Positions 34,929 to 42,358 of a DNA stretch of 64,000 nucleotides are shown one piece after another; within the stretch, counting starts at the first letter, position 1, and every line of letters starts with the position of its first letter. Below the pieces are notes generated by a model. The model searched no databases, was not told the DNA's origin, and saw only the letters and a list, made by a program, of their open reading frames with translations. A program made the position numbers and the translations under genes. The DNA is from Caballeronia glathei. GTDB lineage: Bacteria; Pseudomonadota; Gammaproteobacteria; Burkholderiales; Burkholderiaceae. The DNA lies in assembly GCF_000698595.1 (NCBI RefSeq), contig NZ_JFHC01000029.1, forward strand, positions 1-64,000. The letters are read 5' to 3'.

Positions 34929-36236
34929 GTGAGATGGAAAGCCCGGTACTGGGTGTACCTGATGCTGTTTCTGCTTGCGACGATCAACTATCTCGACCGT
35001 GTGGCGCTTTCGGTCGCTGCCGTTCAGATTTCCGCTGACCTGTCGATCACCAAGGTGCAGCTCGGCTATCTGTTCTCATCGTTCCTGTGGGGTTACACGC
35101 TCTGCCTGATCCCCGTGGGGCTTCTGATCGACCGGTTCGGCACGCGCTATGTCACGGCGATCAGCATGGCGGTGTGGTCGGCAGCCACGGCGCTCACGGG
35201 CGCCGCCACGAGCGTGGGCGCGGTGATCGCGGCGCGCGTCGTGATGGGCATCGGCGAGTCGAGCTGCTATCCGTCCGCGGGGCGCATCGTGCGCGAATGG
35301 GTGCCGAGCCGCGAACGCGCAACCGCCATGACGATCTTCAATTCCGGCGCCTACTTCGGCCCGGCGCTCGGCGCAATCGTGCTCTCGTGGCTCGTCGCCG
35401 AGGCGGGCTGGCGCGTGTCGTTCGCCGTCTGCGGGGCCGTCGGCTTCGTCTGGATGGCCGTCTGGCTCAGGTATTTCCGGCAGCCCGAGCACACCACGTG
35501 GCTTCCCGCCGATGAGCGGCGAACGATCGAGAAGGAGCGCGAGACCACCGCGCAGGCCCGCGCCGATACACCGTCGATCGGCCTCGGCGGGCTCATGCGC
35601 TCGCGCACGATGATCGGCCTCATGATCACGCAAGGGTGCAACGCCTACACGCAATATCTTTTCCTGACGTGGCTGCCGAACTACCTGCAGACGGAGCGCG
35701 GCATGACGCTGCTCAAGAGCGGCACGGTCATGGCGATGCCTTATCTCGGCTCGATGTTCGTGTCGATTGCGCTCGGCATGCTGAGCGATCGCCTGTTGAC
35801 CGAGAAGACCATCGAGAGCGGACGCAGGCGAACGCTCGTCGGCGCCGTGATGTTCGGCGGGGCGGTGATCCTGTTCGTGCCGTGGGTGTCGAGCGTATGG
35901 ATCATTCTCGGGCTGGTCACGATCGCGCTCGGCAGCGTCGCGACGGGCAACGCCCTCAATATCGCGCTGCTCGGCGACCTGCTGCATTCGAAGGCGGACG
36001 TCGGGCGCGCGATGGGGCTGCTGCTGATCGGCGGGAACGTCTTCGGCTTTCTGGCGCCGATCGTGACCGGCTATGTCGTGCAGGCGACCGGGCATTTCGA
36101 CGCCGCGTTTGCCGCCGCGGGCGCGCTGCTCATCATGGGCGCGCTGTCGTCGTGGTGCCTCACGCGCAGGCCGATCCGCGCACGCGCCGCGCCGGACATG
36201 CGCATCGAGGTTCCGCCGCACCACGCAGGGAGCTGA
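34929..36236 (+). CDS. MFS transporter, anion:cation symporter (ACS) family
   Basis: The 435-residue protein has about 12 membrane segments. The first-helix pattern LLATINYLDRVALSVA and the loop DRFGTRYVTAISM fit the ACS family, which imports organic anions such as glucarate, galactonate or phthalate with protons. GTG 34929 with TGGAG six bases ahead is chosen; an ATG at 34893 would add 12 residues. It is followed after one base by an amidohydrolase. This is a third importer in the island, favouring an acid substrate. Confidence 0.88.
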   Translation: MRWKARYWVYLMLFLLATINYLDRVALSVAAVQISADLSITKVQLGYLFSSFLWGYTLCLIPVGLLIDRFGTRYVTAISMAVWSAATALTGAATSVGAVIAARVVMGIGESSCYPSAGRIVREWVPSRERATAMTIFNSGAYFGPALGAIVLSWLVAEAGWRVSFAVCGAVGFVWMAVWLRYFRQPEHTTWLPADERRTIEKERETTAQARADTPSIGLGGLMRSRTMIGLMITQGCNAYTQYLFLTWLPNYLQTERGMTLLKSGTVMAMPYLGSMFVSIALGMLSDRLLTEKTIESGRRRTLVGAVMFGGAVILFVPWVSSVWIILGLVTIALGSVATGNALNIALLGDLLHSKADVGRAMGLLLIGGNVFGFLAPIVTGYVVQATGHFDAAFAAAGALLIMGALSSWCLTRRPIRARAAPDMRIEVPPHHAGS

Positions 36237-36237
36237 C

Positions 36238-37302
36238 ATGAGCACATCGTTTTCAGACAGCCAGAAGAACGCGCCCGCAGCCCCGCATGTGACGATCCGG
36301 CCCGAATGGCTGGCCCTGCATGCGGAGGAAGCCATCGATCCGGCGCGGCCCATCATCGACGCGCATCATCATCTGTGGGAGTTCCCCGACAAGCGCTATC
36401 GCAGCGACAATCTGCTCGCGGATCTGCGCTCCGGGCACGACATTCGCGCGACGGTCTTCATCGAATGCCAGACGCATTACAGCCGCGAGCGGCCGCCCGG
36501 GTTCGCGCCGCTCGGAGAAGTGGAGTTCGTGCTGGACGAGATTCGTGCGGCGGGCGAGGCGGGCGCGAGGACGCGCGTTGGCGCGGCGATCGTGGCCAAC
36601 GCCGACCTGCTGCTCGGCGACGCGGTCGAGCCCGTGCTCGCCGCACTGATCGAAGCCGGCGAGTCACGCGTGAAAGGCATCCGCAATATCGGCGTGTGGC
36701 ACGCGGACCCGTCGGTGAAGGCATCGGCCGCGACGCCGCCGCCGCATCTGCTGCTCGATCCGCGCTTCAGGCAGGGGCTGAGCCATCTCGCGCCGCTCGG
36801 CCTTTCCTTCGATGCGTGGGTCGTGCACACGCAGATCGACGAACTGTGTTCGCTCGCCGCCGCCTTCCCCGATACGCGAATCGCGCTGAATCACGTTGGC
36901 GGGCCGCTCGCGATCGGCCCCTATCGCGGGCATCGGGACGAAGTGTTCACTCAGTGGCGCGCGGCGATCGCACAGCTTGCGCGTCATCCGAACGTTTCGA
37001 TCAAGCTCGGGGGCTTCGGCATGGCGCTCTTCGGCTTCGATTTTCATGCGATGCCGCGTCCGCCAGCGTCTTCGTTGCTTGCGCAGAACATTCGACCGTA
37101 TGTGGAGACGTGCGTCGAACTGTTCGGCGCGGATCGGTGCATGTTCGAGAGCAACTTCCCCGTCGACAAGGGCAACTTCAGCTACGGGGTGCTGTGGAAT
37201 GCGTTCAAGCGCGTGACGAGCGGATGCACGGATGCCGAGAAGTCCCGGCTCTTTCACGATAGCGCCGCCGGGTTCTATCGGATAGGCGTGGTGCCGGCGT
37301 AG
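36238..37302 (+). CDS. Amidohydrolase 2 family metal-dependent hydrolase
   Basis: The 354-residue TIM-barrel protein has the metal motif IIDAHHHLWEF at about residue 39, ALNHVGGP at about 220, and ESNFPVDK near 306. This is the layout of the Amidohydro_2 branch with fuconolactonase and pyrone-dicarboxylate lactonase. ATG 36238 follows GGGAG. Coupling to an ACS transporter and proximity to SMP-30 lactonase support hydrolysis of a lactone or similar ring. The exact substrate is unknown. Confidence 0.88.
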   Translation: MSTSFSDSQKNAPAAPHVTIRPEWLALHAEEAIDPARPIIDAHHHLWEFPDKRYRSDNLLADLRSGHDIRATVFIECQTHYSRERPPGFAPLGEVEFVLDEIRAAGEAGARTRVGAAIVANADLLLGDAVEPVLAALIEAGESRVKGIRNIGVWHADPSVKASAATPPPHLLLDPRFRQGLSHLAPLGLSFDAWVVHTQIDELCSLAAAFPDTRIALNHVGGPLAIGPYRGHRDEVFTQWRAAIAQLARHPNVSIKLGGFGMALFGFDFHAMPRPPASSLLAQNIRPYVETCVELFGADRCMFESNFPVDKGNFSYGVLWNAFKRVTSGCTDAEKSRLFHDSAAGFYRIGVVPA

Positions 37303-37388
37303 GGGAGCGGGCCGCTCTTGGCCGGCACGGGAGCGGTACGCCCAGTCGATCAAACCCCGCTGCACCGGCGCCGCGCTCGCCGTTCACG

Positions 37389-38159
37389 TCATTGCGGCTC
37401 GCTGTCGTCGGTGCCGGCACTGGCGGTGAGCGCCTCATGGTCCATCGCGGCGGCCGCGAGCGTCGTCGCCAGTTCCGGATGCGCCTCCTTGCGTTCGCTG
37501 TAGCGGTCGGTCAGGTAAGGGCTGCGGTCGCGTATCAGCAACGTGAACTTGTACAGTTCCTCCATCACGTCGACGACGCGGTCGTAGTACGCGGACGGCT
37601 TCATCCGGCCGTCGGCATCGAACTCCTGCCAGGCCTTCGCCACCGACGACTGATTGGGGATGGTCACCATCCGCATCCACCGTCCGAGGATGCGCAGCGC
37701 GTTCACCGCATTGAACGACTGCGAACCGCCGCTGACCTGCATCACTGCGAGCGTGCGCCCTTGTGTCGGACGGATGCCGCCGCTTTCGAGCGGCAGCCAG
37801 TCGATCTGATTCTTGAACACGGCCGTGAGCGTTCCGTGACGCTCGGGGCTGCACCACACGTGCCCCTCCGACCACTCGGAAAGCTTGCGCAACTCCTGGA
37901 CCTTGGGATGATCGGCCGTCACGCTGTCCGCGAGCGGCAGGCCGTGCGGATCGAACACGCGGGCGTCTGCGCCGAAGCGGCGCAGAATGCGTTGAGCCTC
38001 GAGCGTGAGAAGACGGCTGTACGACGTTGCGCGCAACGAGCCGTAGAGCAGCAGAATCCGCGGCGCGTGTTGCGAGATCGTGGCCGGTTCGAGCTTCTGC
38101 AAATCGGGCGTGTCGAGATGGCGTTCGCTGATGCCGGGCAGATCGACAGGGGGATTCAT
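37389..38159 (-). CDS. arsH: Arsenical resistance protein ArsH
   Basis: ArsH is an NADPH:FMN oxidoreductase that oxidises trivalent organoarsenicals. The 256-residue product has the FMN loop LLYGSLRATSYSRLL near residue 37, WCSPERHGTLTAVFKNQIDW, and the ArsH-specific tail block PNQSSVAKAWQEFD. Its start overlaps the acr3 stop by four bases. It is last in arsR-arsI-acr3-arsH on the minus strand and convergent with the amidohydrolase. Confidence 0.95.
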   Translation of the reverse strand: MNPPVDLPGISERHLDTPDLQKLEPATISQHAPRILLLYGSLRATSYSRLLTLEAQRILRRFGADARVFDPHGLPLADSVTADHPKVQELRKLSEWSEGHVWCSPERHGTLTAVFKNQIDWLPLESGGIRPTQGRTLAVMQVSGGSQSFNAVNALRILGRWMRMVTIPNQSSVAKAWQEFDADGRMKPSAYYDRVVDVMEELYKFTLLIRDRSPYLTDRYSERKEAHPELATTLAAAAMDHEALTASAGTDDSEPQ

Positions 38160-39241
38160 GCGCTGGGTCCTCCGGCGCCGCTCGCCGCTTCGTACCAGCG
38201 CTGCGAACGGTTGACGACGCCGACCACCAGCAGCATCACCGGCACTTCGATCAGCACGCCGACAACCGTGGCGAGCGCCGCGCCCGAGTGAAAACCGAAG
38301 AGGCTGATGGCCGTCGCCACCGCCAGCTCGAAGAAATTGCTTGCGCCGATCAGGCTGGACGGTCCCGCGACGCAATGCGCAACGCCCAGCCGGCGATTGA
38401 GCAGATAGGCGAGGCCCGAATTGAAAAACACCTGAATGAGGATCGGCACCGCGAGCATCGCGATGACGAGCGGTTGCCCGACGATCGCCTGCCCCTGGAA
38501 TGCGAAGAGCAGCACCAGCGTGGCGAGCAGCGCGCCGATCGAATAGGGCCCGAGCCTGGATAGGGTCGTGCGCAAGTGCGCTTCGCCCTTCGCCATCAGG
38601 AGACGGCGAAGCAATTGCGCGAGGATGACCGGAATGACGATATAGAGGCTGACCGAGATGATGAGCGTGTCCCACGGCACCGTGATGGCCGACAGCCCGA
38701 GCAGCAGCGCGACGAGCGGCGCGAACGCCAGCATCATGATGGAGTCGTTCAGCGCCACTTGCGACAGCGTGAAATACGGGTCGCCCTTGCACAACTGCGA
38801 CCAGACGAACACCATCGCCGTGCACGGCGCGGCAGCGAGCAGGATCAGCCCGGCGATATAGCTGTCGAGCCGGTCGGGGGGAAGCCACGGGGCAAAGACG
38901 TGCCGGATGAAGATCCAGCCGAGGAGCGCCATCGAAAACGGCTTGACGAGCCAGTTCACGAACACCGTTACGCCGATGCCGCGCCACTGGCTCTTCACGT
39001 GTGTCATCGCGCGAAAGTCGATCCTGACCAGCATCGGAACGATCATCACCCAGATCAGCACGCCCACGGGAAGATTGACCTTCGCGACCTCCATGTGGCC
39101 GATTGCCTGGAAGAGCCGAGGAAGCATCTGCCCGAGCGCGATCCCCGCCACGATGCACAGCGCGACCCAGACCGTCAGATATCGCTCGAAGAATCCGATT
39201 GCAGAGCGGTTCCGGCCAACCGCCGCATCAGTGCTGCTCAT
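38156..39241 (-). CDS. acr3: Arsenite efflux transporter ACR3
   Basis: The 361-residue inner-membrane antiporter exports arsenite. About ten helices are visible. The functional Cys is Cys140 in LLAAAPCTAMVFVWS, and the conserved Glu lies in GASNFFELAVATAIS. ATG 39241 fits the family length; open frame upstream is antisense-like sequence. It is the third gene of the ars operon. Confidence 0.94.
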   Translation of the reverse strand: MSSTDAAVGRNRSAIGFFERYLTVWVALCIVAGIALGQMLPRLFQAIGHMEVAKVNLPVGVLIWVMIVPMLVRIDFRAMTHVKSQWRGIGVTVFVNWLVKPFSMALLGWIFIRHVFAPWLPPDRLDSYIAGLILLAAAPCTAMVFVWSQLCKGDPYFTLSQVALNDSIMMLAFAPLVALLLGLSAITVPWDTLIISVSLYIVIPVILAQLLRRLLMAKGEAHLRTTLSRLGPYSIGALLATLVLLFAFQGQAIVGQPLVIAMLAVPILIQVFFNSGLAYLLNRRLGVAHCVAGPSSLIGASNFFELAVATAISLFGFHSGAALATVVGVLIEVPVMLLVVGVVNRSQRWYEAASGAGGPSA

Positions 39242-39299
39242 TCGGATGCTCGACAGGCTGATGGCCGATCGCGGCGACGATCCAGCACATTCACGAGAT

Positions 39300-39779
39300 T
39301 CACGCGCGGCTCCGCATGGTGATAACGGATTGCGCCGGGGCGCAGCATGCGCCCGACGTTTGCGAATGTGCTGTCGATTGCGCCATTGCTTCGTCCCGTG
39401 AGTGCCCATAGACCGGCGCGCTCTCCAGTGTCCTGAAGGTTTCCCACGCGACGCCCTGCGGGTCGACGGTCCACGCCTTGTCGGAGCGTGCATAGCAGCA
39501 CGTCGTGCCGGTCTGCACCTGCACCGGCAGCCGGGCGGCGGCGAAGCGCGCGTTCATCTCGGCAAGCTCGGTATCCGTTTCGACCTGAATCCCGATATGG
39601 TCGACGCCCGGTTTCGCGCCGCGCTGCGAGATCGAGAAATTGACGGCGGGATCGGTCAGCTCCCATTTGCAGTAGTCGGCCTTGACGACCGCCGGTTCGG
39701 CGTTGCCGAACATGGCGCGATAGAACCGGATGCTGTCGTTCAGATCTTCGACGGCGACGTGGATATGCATGCGCTTCAT
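39300..39779 (-). CDS. arsI: ArsI-type carbon-arsenic lyase (glyoxalase fold)
   Basis: ArsI is an Fe(II) dioxygenase that splits the C-As bond of trivalent methyl- or aromatic arsenicals. The 159-residue protein has the expected metal ligands His5 (MHIHVAV), His61 (GVDHIGIQ) and Glu113 (VAWETF), and the substrate-binding pair Cys94-Cys95 (TTCCYA). A Cys-Cys near the C-terminus may also bind arsenic. It overlaps arsR by four bases. CadI is the closest alternative name; the vicinal cysteines favour ArsI. Confidence 0.92.
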   Translation of the reverse strand: MKRMHIHVAVEDLNDSIRFYRAMFGNAEPAVVKADYCKWELTDPAVNFSISQRGAKPGVDHIGIQVETDTELAEMNARFAAARLPVQVQTGTTCCYARSDKAWTVDPQGVAWETFRTLESAPVYGHSRDEAMAQSTAHSQTSGACCAPAQSVITMRSRA

Positions 39780-40108
39780 GGTGTGTTTCCGCAGCAGGTG
39801 GGAGCATCGCTCGCGGCACAGGGCGCGCCCGCGCAGCAGTTCTCCGTGAGAAAGCCGATCAGGCCCGTCATGGCGTCGAAGTTCGCCGTATAGATGACGA
39901 AGCGCCCCGACTGGCGCGGCGTCACCAGCTCGGCATGCGAGAGATCCTTGATATGGAACGAAAGGCTCGAAGGCGAAAGCCCCAGTTGCTGGGCGATTTC
40001 ACCGGCCGGCATGCCGTCCGGGCCGGCGACCACCAGCAAGCGAAAGATCGCAAGCCGGGATTCGTGAGCGAGCGCGCCCAGCGCGCGTACGACGAGGTTG
40101 GAGTCCAT
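39776..40108 (-). CDS. arsR: Arsenic-responsive repressor ArsR
   Basis: The 110-residue ArsR/SmtB winged-helix repressor has the recognition region LGLSPSSLSFHIKDLSHAELV and a Cys-rich tail (NCCAGAPCA, PTCCG) that can bind As(III). The E. coli metal site CVC on the recognition helix is missing, so sensing probably uses the C-terminal cysteines, as in other ArsR classes. ATG 40108 starts just after the operator-like dyad. First gene of the ars operon. Confidence 0.92.
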   Translation of the reverse strand: MDSNLVVRALGALAHESRLAIFRLLVVAGPDGMPAGEIAQQLGLSPSSLSFHIKDLSHAELVTPRQSGRFVIYTANFDAMTGLIGFLTENCCAGAPCAASDAPTCCGNTP

Positions 40109-40137
40109 GCACGGAACGATACACCGAACAATTCGAT

Positions 40138-40157
40138 ATTTCAAGTAAGTTTGAAAT
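40138..40157. promoter_or_regulatory. ArsR operator candidate
   Basis: ATTTCAA and TTGAAAT form a perfect 7-bp dyad around GTAAGT, 30 bases upstream of arsR. Position and symmetry fit ArsR autoregulation. Overlap with the promoter is likely. Confidence 0.6.
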
Positions 40158-40186
40158 GTCGTTTTTGCGTGCCTCGCGGGCGCACT

Positions 40187-41521
40187 TCAATGCGCCGTCG
40201 CGAGCTTCCGGTTCAGGCGACGCATCCCGTCGAAGATCGTCTCGGCGACGTCCATCGGGAAATCGCGGGGAAGCTGGGCCGCGACCTCGTCGATGACGCC
40301 CGCGGTGCGCGCGGTCAGTTCGCCGATCATCGCCTCGACGTCCGGCGCCGGAAATCCGGCGCGCTGCCCCTGGGCGATCCAGTGGCGGCGCTGAATCTCG
40401 CCCAGCAGGTAGTGAACGTTCCTGCCGCGCACGGCCATCGCGAGTCTCACCCGTTGCGCCGCGAGCTGATTGCCACCCGTGCCGACGATGGGATGGGCCG
40501 AGAGCACGTCGTAAAGCGGCGTGGACTCGTAGCGGCTGGCGGGCAGGTGGGCGATGCTGAAGTTCTTCGCGTGACCGTCGGTTGCCGCGAGCAGCCAGAA
40601 GATCATCTGTGTCATGAAGAAGTCGCGCCGGTCCTGCGCCGCGCGCTCCGAGCCGGAGAGCACTTCCACGATCGCCTCGATACCGGGGCCGCCGTCGGAC
40701 TCGTACTTCTGCAATGCCGGCGTGCCCGTCGCCTGGCACATGTCCTCCTGCGGCAGCCGCAGAATCCAGCTACCGTCGCTCGACAGCCTGCGATCGAACC
40801 GCTCGACGACGAGCACCTTCTGATCCTCGAACCGGGCAATGTCGCACCGGGCGATGCGCATGCCATAGGCCGCGACGATTTTCGAACAGAGCCATTCGTT
40901 TTCCACGGACGTCCGCATGTCGGCCCGCATGTTGCCTACGAGACCCAGAGGCAACTTGAAGATATGCGTGGTCGGCGTGCTGCCTTCGGGCAGAAGCCAC
41001 TGGTTGCCATGCCAGAGGAGGGCGGTCTTTTCCTGCGCGCCGGCAATCGACAGACGCAGATCGTCGACCGGCTCGTGCTGCCCGATCCGAGGCGCCGAGG
41101 TTGTGTCTTGCAGCAGACGCGCGATCTGACTTTCGCTCAGGGCCCGCCCCCGGATGCTCGCGAGATCGACGGGCTCCTCGCCGGGCGGCAACATCTGGAT
41201 GGCGCCGACGCAGTCGCGGCCCAGCGTGGCGAGCAGCTGAAACGGCGCTGTACCGCCGGTTCTGTATCGTGCGGCGATGCGGCGCCGGATCGGCTCGCTG
41301 TCAGGAAGAAGGTTGTCGAAATAGTCTGTGACAACCTGCCCGCGCCACGGCTGGTTGCCCGGCGTAAAGGGCAGCGATAGCGATAGCGGGCGGCCCTGCG
41401 GATCGGCGATCCAGTCGTCGCGATAGACCAGGCGCTCGCCGCCGTGCGCGGTTTCCCAGTATCCGACGGGCAGGCCGTTCATCCACAAATCGAGTCGGCT
41501 CGGTTGCGAGCGGCGTGCCAT
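40187..41521 (-). CDS. hipA: HipA-type serine/threonine kinase toxin
   Basis: HipA phosphorylates glutamyl-tRNA synthetase in E. coli and triggers growth arrest. The 444-residue protein matches the full length. Ser158 in LSIAGAQEKTALL aligns with the autophosphorylated Ser150; catalytic Asp315 and Asn320 lie in AATDGHAKNFS; the Mg-binding Asp338 lies in YDVLSAHP. All catalytic residues are present. It starts two bases after the hipB stop, the classical order. The target here may differ. No SD-like site is needed if coupled to hipB. Confidence 0.93.
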   Translation of the reverse strand: MARRSQPSRLDLWMNGLPVGYWETAHGGERLVYRDDWIADPQGRPLSLSLPFTPGNQPWRGQVVTDYFDNLLPDSEPIRRRIAARYRTGGTAPFQLLATLGRDCVGAIQMLPPGEEPVDLASIRGRALSESQIARLLQDTTSAPRIGQHEPVDDLRLSIAGAQEKTALLWHGNQWLLPEGSTPTTHIFKLPLGLVGNMRADMRTSVENEWLCSKIVAAYGMRIARCDIARFEDQKVLVVERFDRRLSSDGSWILRLPQEDMCQATGTPALQKYESDGGPGIEAIVEVLSGSERAAQDRRDFFMTQMIFWLLAATDGHAKNFSIAHLPASRYESTPLYDVLSAHPIVGTGGNQLAAQRVRLAMAVRGRNVHYLLGEIQRRHWIAQGQRAGFPAPDVEAMIGELTARTAGVIDEVAAQLPRDFPMDVAETIFDGMRRLNRKLATAH

Positions 41522-41523
41522 GC

Positions 41524-42051
41524 TTACCAGTTCTCCCTTTTTCTTGCGGCCGCTGCCTTCTTGCTGCCGGGGCGGCTCGCAAGCGGGTCCTTGTCAGCGC
41601 GTCCACTACGGGGGGGCGTCGCGCCCGCCGTCTTCGCCGCGCCCTTGCCGCGCGACGACGTGTCCTTTGCCGGCGGTGACGGCACGGCGCGCGCCGCGCG
41701 ACCGGCCTTGACGACCGATGCGATCTTCGCGGCGCGGGGCGGCGCGGTGTCTGCCGTAAGGGCGGGCGAAGGGGCGGCGATCCTGTCGCCGTCCACGGCC
41801 TTCGGCGGGCGGGTGCCAGTGTCGGTCAGCGTCAGATCGGCACCGAGCACGCGCAAGACCCTGAACAGGCGCTCCACGCTGATGGCGGCGGGGTTGGCCT
41901 CCAGTTGGGCGTACGTCTGCTGCGTCACGCCGAGCCGACTGGCCATCATGGCCTGCGTGAGTCCTGCGGCCTTGCGGAATCCTTGCAGGATGGGCCGCAG
42001 CTGGCCAAGTGTCTTGACGGGGTAGTCCACGGCACCGCTCCAGTGGGTCAT
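41524..42051 (-). CDS. hipB: HipB-type antitoxin with long C-terminal tail
   Basis: The 175-residue protein has an XRE/HipB helix-turn-helix in residues about 12-75 (FRKAAGLTQAMMASRLGVTQQTYAQLE). E. coli HipB is 88 residues; here an additional 95 or so residues rich in Ala, Pro, Lys, Arg and Ser follow, low in complexity and ending KKAAAARKRENW. The start is uncertain: ATG 42051 has no clear SD, while GTG 42030 has TGGAG seven bases ahead. Four operator-like repeats lie directly upstream, the nearest ten bases from the ATG, fitting tight autorepression with HipA. Confidence 0.88.
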   Translation of the reverse strand: MTHWSGAVDYPVKTLGQLRPILQGFRKAAGLTQAMMASRLGVTQQTYAQLEANPAAISVERLFRVLRVLGADLTLTDTGTRPPKAVDGDRIAAPSPALTADTAPPRAAKIASVVKAGRAARAVPSPPAKDTSSRGKGAAKTAGATPPRSGRADKDPLASRPGSKKAAAARKRENW

Positions 42052-42060
42052 GACGACGAT

Positions 42061-42157
42061 ACAGGTGACAGGCTGTAAATCAGGATAACAGTCTATACGC
42101 TGTTTTTTTGAATTACAACCTATCACCTGTAAAACTGGAAAACAGGCGATAGCCTGT
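42061..42157. promoter_or_regulatory. Four hipBA operator repeats at 27-bp spacing
   Basis: Sites ACAG-N8-CTGT begin at 42061, 42088, 42115 and 42142. Site 3 is ACAA at its left arm; the others are exact. Starts are exactly 27 bases apart. The last is the best dyad, ACAGGCGATAGCCTGT. The arrangement fits cooperative HipB binding. Confidence 0.8.
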
Positions 42158-42282
42158 TACCGAATGGGAGCATGTATTCATGCAAATGTCGCGCATGATG
42201 TAATAAATTTGAAACAAAACCATTGTCCTTACACATATGTAGAGAATGAATGCATGTCTTCGTAAAATATTGCTTGCCAACC

Positions 42283-42309
42283 TAAAGGTAGTTAAACGTT
42301 TGCCGTAAA
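42283..42309 (+). promoter_or_regulatory. Sigma-28-like flagellar promoter
   Basis: TAAAGGTA, 11 bases, then GCCGTAAA, against the consensus TAAAGTTT-N11-GCCGATAA. Spacing is exact. It lies 49 bases before the chemoreceptor ATG, as expected for a class 3 flagellar gene. Confidence 0.65.
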
Positions 42310-42347
42310 CCGGGGAAGCCACTGTGCATGCACAGGAACATCCCCGG
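42310..42347 (+). promoter_or_regulatory. Leader hairpin before the chemoreceptor start
   Basis: CCGGGGA (42310-42316) pairs with TCCCCGG (42341-42347). The inner CTGTGCATGCACAG is a perfect 14-base palindrome flanked by symmetric 5-base internal loops. The 3' arm includes the first two G of the GGAG ribosome site, so it may modulate translation. Confidence 0.5.
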
Positions 42348-42358
42348 AGAAAAAAACA

